The notes under the pieces were generated by a model. The model had not been told where the DNA came from. It saw nothing but the letters and a program-made list of their open reading frames with translations, and did no database searches. A stretch of 39,920 bases of DNA, taken from assembly GCA_031421855.1 (NCBI GenBank), contig JANOPN010000117.1:1-39920 (forward strand). The letters run 5' to 3'. The position numbers and the translations under genes are program-made. Position 1 is the first letter of the stretch. Every line of letters begins with the position of its first letter. This document shows positions 36,145-39,920 of this stretch, piece by piece. The DNA is from JAAFHN01 sp031421855. GTDB lineage: Bacteria; Pseudomonadota; Gammaproteobacteria; Burkholderiales; Burkholderiaceae_C.

Positions 36145-37203
36145 TTAGACCTTGCCTCGAATCGCTTGGTTCACAGCCGACCCCGCGCTCATGCGCTTCC
36201 AGCGGCTGCGCTGCGCCTTGCGCTCAAGGGCGTTCATGTTGTCTCGCTGCGCATCGCGCATGAGTTTGTTGTAGTTGTGCAGTCTCGCTGGGTCAACCGA
36301 CGCGCGCACGGCGCAACCCGGCTCATTGGCGTGGGTGCAGTCGGCGAAACGACACAACTTCGCGGCCTCGGTGATGTCTTCAAACCCCAAAGCCACCGCA
36401 TCCTCGCCGCCGTCAACCCGCATGGTGCGAAGCCCGGGCGTGTCAATCAGACACGCACCACCGGGTGTTGTGTGCAGCGTGCGCGCGGTGGTTGTGTGTC
36501 TGCCGTGCATGCCTCGAGTCGAGTCACCCGCGCGAACGAGCCCGGTGAACTGAACCACATGGCCCACCAAAGCGTTGGTTAGCGTGCTCTTACCTGCGCC
36601 CGACGAACCCATGAGCGCGACGGTTTGGCCAGCTGCCAAGTACGGCCGCAACTCGCCGCAACTGTTCGGGTCGCACGCGTTCACCGCAATCACATCAATG
36701 CCTCGACCCAAGCGTGCACGAGCCTCCTCGATCCGCGCCGCTACATCGCGGCACAAGTCCGACTTGGTCAGCACCAAAACCGGTGAAACACCGCTTGCCC
36801 GGGCGATGACCCAATATCGCTCGGCGCGCCGCAAATTGAAGTCAGAGTCGAGTCCCATGACGATGAACAGGGCGTCGACATTGCTGACCACGGTGTGGCC
36901 GACGCCTTCGCCGTCAATTCGACGAATCTCCGACATGGGATCAAGCACATGGACGACCCACGAGTCTTCATGGGCATCAACCTCGCTCACGGCCCAGTCG
37001 CCAACAGCAATGCTTCGTTGCCACGACTCGTGCCCACGCAACAACTTCGGCAGCGGCCGAGCGACGAACTCGACCCTGCCGTCGTGCAGCTTGACGCTGT
37101 CGCGCTGGACTTCAACCACCCGAGCAACGCGAGCCCGCGCCGACAACGCAGGCAATTGAGAAAATAGAGCGCTTCGCCATCCGATTGCGCTCAATTGAGC
37201 CAT
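36145..37203 (-). CDS. rsgA: ribosome small-subunit biogenesis GTPase RsgA
   Basis: This is a circularly permuted GTPase with TKSDL (G4) before GSSGAGKSTL (G1) and DTPGLR (G3). An N-terminal OB-fold and a C-terminal zinc-knuckle region CRFADCTHANEPGC are also present. It acts in late 30S maturation. I prefer the ATG at 37203 (MAQLSAIGWRS, about 352 residues), which matches family length. The frame is open to a TTG at 37338, adding 45 residues without family features. Confidence 0.88.
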   Translation of the reverse strand: MAQLSAIGWRSALFSQLPALSARARVARVVEVQRDSVKLHDGRVEFVARPLPKLLRGHESWQRSIAVGDWAVSEVDAHEDSWVVHVLDPMSEIRRIDGEGVGHTVVSNVDALFIVMGLDSDFNLRRAERYWVIARASGVSPVLVLTKSDLCRDVAARIEEARARLGRGIDVIAVNACDPNSCGELRPYLAAGQTVALMGSSGAGKSTLTNALVGHVVQFTGLVRAGDSTRGMHGRHTTTARTLHTTPGGACLIDTPGLRTMRVDGGEDAVALGFEDITEAAKLCRFADCTHANEPGCAVRASVDPARLHNYNKLMRDAQRDNMNALERKAQRSRWKRMSAGSAVNQAIRGKV

Positions 37204-37587
37204 CAAGCTGGCGGGGTCGTTGGAGAAACCAACTGGGTTGGGACTAAAAACAGGTTGTTTTTGATTTGAATCGGTGTGTGAAATCACGTGATTGGTTCGA
37301 TGACAAGCATGCCAGTTCACGCCTGCGCCAGCCAACAAGGGCGCTTCAGGCAGTGAACCAATGAATTGAGTCAGCGACGCAGGGCAGTCAATGCCCTAAA
37401 GGTTCGCTCAAGCGCCAATTGACCCAAAGAAGTTGGCCGGACACTGTTTACATGCAGTCATATCGCTCTCCTTTGGGCGGACCTCACGAGCCCGCAAATG
37501 TGCAAATCAAAACCTAGTCACCATTGTCACCATTCAGCGTTCACGAGGCAACCCAAACGTTGCGAAAACGACAAAGGTAGAACTCAC
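37204..37587. other. gene-free gap between rsgA and soxB
   Basis: No gene recognised. A short stretch near 37357 (GAACCAATGAATT, then CAGCGAC) faintly resembles the dispersed repeat. A 6-bp stem AAACCC/GGGTTT spans the soxB stop codon (37590-37606). Confidence 0.4.
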
Positions 37588-39303
37588 TCAAACCCGCCCT
37601 GGGTTTCCCGTCATACCCAAAATTTGCGGCTCATTGAGCGCCACCGATTTGACGGTTTTTTGCTGTTTGAGGTACTGCTCCAGCACGTCCCACGCCGGTG
37701 GGCCAGCGTTTTTGCTTGCTTCTTGTACGGGCGCCCAGCCTGCGATTTTGTAGGATTTGTCGGCTTCCAAAAGCTGCCCGCCGCTCAGACGCAACTCGCT
37801 GATTCGCTTACCCGCCGATTGGCTGGGGTCGATTGCGTAGGTCATGCCGCCCACGCGCACCATGTCGCCGCCTTGCTGGTAATACGGATCGGGGTTGAAG
37901 ATGTTGTCGGCAACGTCTTCCAAAATAGCCCTGATTTGCTGGCCGCTGATGTCGCTCACCGTTGTCCACGGGTAGCTGATGGCCGTTTGGTCCATCACGT
38001 GTTCGCGCGTGATCGCTTGACCCGGCAACAGCGATGTTCCCCACCGAAATCCGGGCGAAAACGCGATATCCGCGCCGCGAACTGCACGCAAGGCATCGCA
38101 CATGACTTGGTCAAAGGTGCCATTGAAGTTACCTCGGCGATACAACAAACCTTCGGTCGTTGCCAATACTTCGCCTAACTTGGACTCATGCGGCGCGCGC
38201 ATGCGGTCGATCAACGCGGCCATGTCTTTGTCGGCTGGCAGCAAGTCCGAGAATACGGGCAGCAACCGATAGCGCAAACCGCTGACTTTGCCGGCTTTGA
38301 CGTCAAAGTCGAGCACGCCCAAGAATTTGCCGTTGCTTCCGCCGTTGGTCACCAAGGTCTGGCCCGCCGAATTTTTGACCGTGGTCGGCAAGGGCACGCC
38401 GTCGTGGGTGTGGCCGCCCAAAATCGCATCGATTCCAGTGACGCGGCTCGCCAGCTTCAAGTCCACATCCATGCCGTTGTGGCTGAGCAGCACGACCACG
38501 ACAGCGCCCTCTGCGCGAACTTCGTTGACTTGCTTTTGAATGCTGGCTTCTTGAATGCCAAACGACCAATCGGGCACAAGCCAAGCCGGGTTGGCGATCG
38601 GCGTGTAGGGAAATGCTTGCCCAATGATGCCAACCGTCACGCCGTTGATCTGGCGCAAGCTGTAGGGCTTGAAAACCGGGTCTTCAAAGTCTTTGGTTTT
38701 GACGTTTTGAGCCAAAAAATCGACCCCCCGTGCTTCCAGCTGCTTCACCAACTCCAGCACGCGCTTTTCACCGAGCGTGAACTCCCAGTGCGCCGTCATG
38801 ATGTCCACGCCGAGCAGTTTGCAAGCCTCAACCATGTCTTGGCCTTGGGTCCACAGTGCCGTGCCACTGCCTTGCCAAGTGTCGCCACCGTCACACAACA
38901 ATGCACCGGGGCGGCTGGATTTAAGCCGCTTGATCAAGGTCGCTAGGTGAGCAAACCCACCCACTTTGCCGTACTGACGCGCTAGCCGCTCAAAATCAAG
39001 GTGCGTGTGCGCATGCGCCTCGCGCCCGCCTGAGGCCAGGCGCGCGTGGCGCACCAAATGCTCGCCCACCAAATGTGGCACGTTGCCCCACATGCCGGCA
39101 ACCCCGAGGTTGACATTGGGCTCGCGAAAGTAAATCGGCTTGAGCTGCGCATGGCAATCAGTGAAATGCAGCAAATGCACGTTACCAAATGCGGGCAAGT
39201 CGTACAAAGCGTCGGCCTGCGCGGCACTCGCGGACGAGGCCAGTGGAAACCCCGCCGCCGCAGCCGCACTCAAGACGTTGACAAACTCACGGCGATTGAA
39301 CAT
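37588..39303 (-). CDS. soxB: thiosulfohydrolase SoxB
   Basis: The 571-residue protein has a twin-arginine signal (NRREFVNVLSAAAAAGFPL, cut near 27). The metallophosphatase core has LLHFTDCHAQLKP, GGDTWQGSG and ILGGHTHDGVP for two metal ions, and a 5'-nucleotidase-like C-terminal domain follows. SoxB hydrolyses sulfate from the SoxYZ-bound thiosulfate intermediate in the periplasm. The cytochrome gene soxX lies 73 bp upstream on the same strand, so this is the end of a sox cluster that extends beyond the window. Confidence 0.94.
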   Translation of the reverse strand: MFNRREFVNVLSAAAAAGFPLASSASAAQADALYDLPAFGNVHLLHFTDCHAQLKPIYFREPNVNLGVAGMWGNVPHLVGEHLVRHARLASGGREAHAHTHLDFERLARQYGKVGGFAHLATLIKRLKSSRPGALLCDGGDTWQGSGTALWTQGQDMVEACKLLGVDIMTAHWEFTLGEKRVLELVKQLEARGVDFLAQNVKTKDFEDPVFKPYSLRQINGVTVGIIGQAFPYTPIANPAWLVPDWSFGIQEASIQKQVNEVRAEGAVVVVLLSHNGMDVDLKLASRVTGIDAILGGHTHDGVPLPTTVKNSAGQTLVTNGGSNGKFLGVLDFDVKAGKVSGLRYRLLPVFSDLLPADKDMAALIDRMRAPHESKLGEVLATTEGLLYRRGNFNGTFDQVMCDALRAVRGADIAFSPGFRWGTSLLPGQAITREHVMDQTAISYPWTTVSDISGQQIRAILEDVADNIFNPDPYYQQGGDMVRVGGMTYAIDPSQSAGKRISELRLSGGQLLEADKSYKIAGWAPVQEASKNAGPPAWDVLEQYLKQQKTVKSVALNEPQILGMTGNPGRV

Positions 39304-39320
39304 TGAATAGTCCTAAACAC

Positions 39321-39354
39321 ATAGCAACGAACCCAATGAATTCGGCGACCAAGG
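39321..39354 (+). repeat. dispersed 34-bp repeat, copy 4
   Basis: It begins ATAGCAACGAACC, continues CAATGAATTCGG and ends CGACCAAGG. Outer arms ATAGC (39321-39325) and GCTAT (39376-39380) flank it, and CGAAAT/ATTTCG forms an inner stem to its right. The soxX stop codon lies in the right arm. It occupies most of the soxB-soxX gap. Confidence 0.8.
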
Positions 39355-39376
39355 GCCGAAATCGCTTCCAATTTCG

Positions 39377-39920
39377 CTATTTATTGACGGGTGATGCCGG
39401 ATCGAGCAACAAGGCCATCACGTCTTTGATCTGGCGCTCATTCAGGATACCGGCGGCACCAAAGCGAGGCATGTTCGAGCACGCATTCATGCTGTGCGTA
39501 TTCCAAATGCGCGCCCAGGTGTAGCGCACGATGGCTTCAGAATCTTTGCTGCTGGGGTCTTTCACGCCGCGCAATGATCCATATTTTGCCAAGCTTGGAC
39601 CTTGGTTGCCGTAGCTGATCTCTTTTGGACTCAACTGGTGGCAGGCATAGCAGTTGGCCCCGTTGAGCGCGGTGGCTGAGTCAGTGAATTGCAGGCCACG
39701 ACCGTTTTGAGCGACTTTTTCACCTTCGCGCCAATCGCCTAAAAACACGCCATCGGCTGGGTATTTAACCGCAGTCAAAGCCGACTTTTGCAGCCGTTCG
39801 GCCAGCTTTTCGTCGACGGGTTTACCACTCAAGTTGGCTTTGGAGCACAGATCTTGAATCTCGCTTTGATCCAAACGGTCGAGCTTGGCAACGCCGCGCT
39901 CAGTGAAAGAAGACTTCAGC
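39377..39920 (-). CDS. soxX: sulfur-oxidation c-type cytochrome SoxX (5' end outside window)
   Basis: The reading is open from the window edge (LKSSFTERGVAKLDRLDQ) to the TAG at 39377. It has one haem-binding motif, CYACH, and a likely axial Met in ACSNMPRFG, typical of SoxX. SoxX pairs with SoxA to attach thiosulfate to SoxY in the periplasm. The signal peptide and start are beyond 39920. The stop codon falls in the right arm of repeat copy 4. Confidence 0.88.
   Translation of the reverse strand, partial: LKSSFTERGVAKLDRLDQSEIQDLCSKANLSGKPVDEKLAERLQKSALTAVKYPADGVFLGDWREGEKVAQNGRGLQFTDSATALNGANCYACHQLSPKEISYGNQGPSLAKYGSLRGVKDPSSKDSEAIVRYTWARIWNTHSMNACSNMPRFGAAGILNERQIKDVMALLLDPASPVNK

Noticed and set aside
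37353..37385. Possible seventh copy of the dispersed repeat
   Set aside because: Only the centre (CCAATGAATT) and a nearby GCGAC match; the ends do not, so it is not counted.
39303..39524. 73-codon plus-strand frame starting in the soxB-soxX gap
   Set aside because: It reads through repeat copy 4 into the antisense of soxX; the repeat explains its plausible-looking beginning.

Overview
The window looks like a chromosomal segment of a betaproteobacterium, most probably Burkholderiales and Comamonadaceae-like. The reasons are the gene order odhA(sucA)-odhB(sucB)-lpd-zapE, a propionyl-CoA/methylmalonyl-CoA operon with a single-chain mutase, sox genes at the right edge, high GC in most of the window, and family resemblance of the proteins. 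No tRNA, rRNA or CRISPR array was seen. The genus cannot be fixed from sequence reading alone.

Layout. (1) 1-3.5 kb: a DUF72 protein, a PIN-PhoH ATPase and a Bcp-type peroxiredoxin, all on the minus strand. (2) 3.8-16.6 kb: a minus-strand propionate block. In transcription order it reads methylmalonyl-CoA mutase, a membrane-anchored TPR protein, a VapBC-like pair, MeaB GTPase, PccB, HipBA, a 39-codon upstream ORF, PccA, a PhoD-like phosphatase and a methylmalonyl-CoA-epimerase-like VOC protein. Together these enzymes would turn propionyl-CoA into succinyl-CoA. A divergent GntR/FCD regulator (16.7 kb) is the obvious candidate controller. (3) 17.4-24.7 kb: an accessory region. It has a DUF4143 ATPase fused at its end to a truncated second copy of the GntR regulator, a lower-GC two-gene unit (secreted phospholipase-A2-like protein plus secreted HExxH peptidase), a cluster of intact and decayed HigBA-type toxin-antitoxin genes, and a 5'-truncated DMT transporter. 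Two diverged 90-bp repeats bracket the toxin-antitoxin and transporter part. (4) 24.7-39.9 kb: core genes. These are a DinG-type helicase, a PP2C phosphatase, a basic secreted coiled-coil protein, ZapE, Lpd, a BrnTA pair, SucB, SucA, RsgA, SoxB and the 3' part of SoxX.

Three things stand out. A dispersed repeat of about 34 bp occurs six times. Four copies lie in intergenic gaps. Two are inside genes (hipA and the coiled-coil protein) in the same orientation and reading frame, so both proteins carry a related MNA-centred peptide. A 39-codon ORF directly before pccA begins with a near-exact copy of the first 11-12 codons of pccA and ends over its ribosome binding site, which looks like a leader-peptide arrangement born from a partial duplication. 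The PLA2-like and metallopeptidase genes form a compact exported-enzyme unit behind a 9-bp inverted repeat; I know of no described system with this pair.

The toxin-antitoxin pairs sit between genes that otherwise form continuous metabolic operons (mutase/carboxylase and 2-oxoglutarate dehydrogenase).
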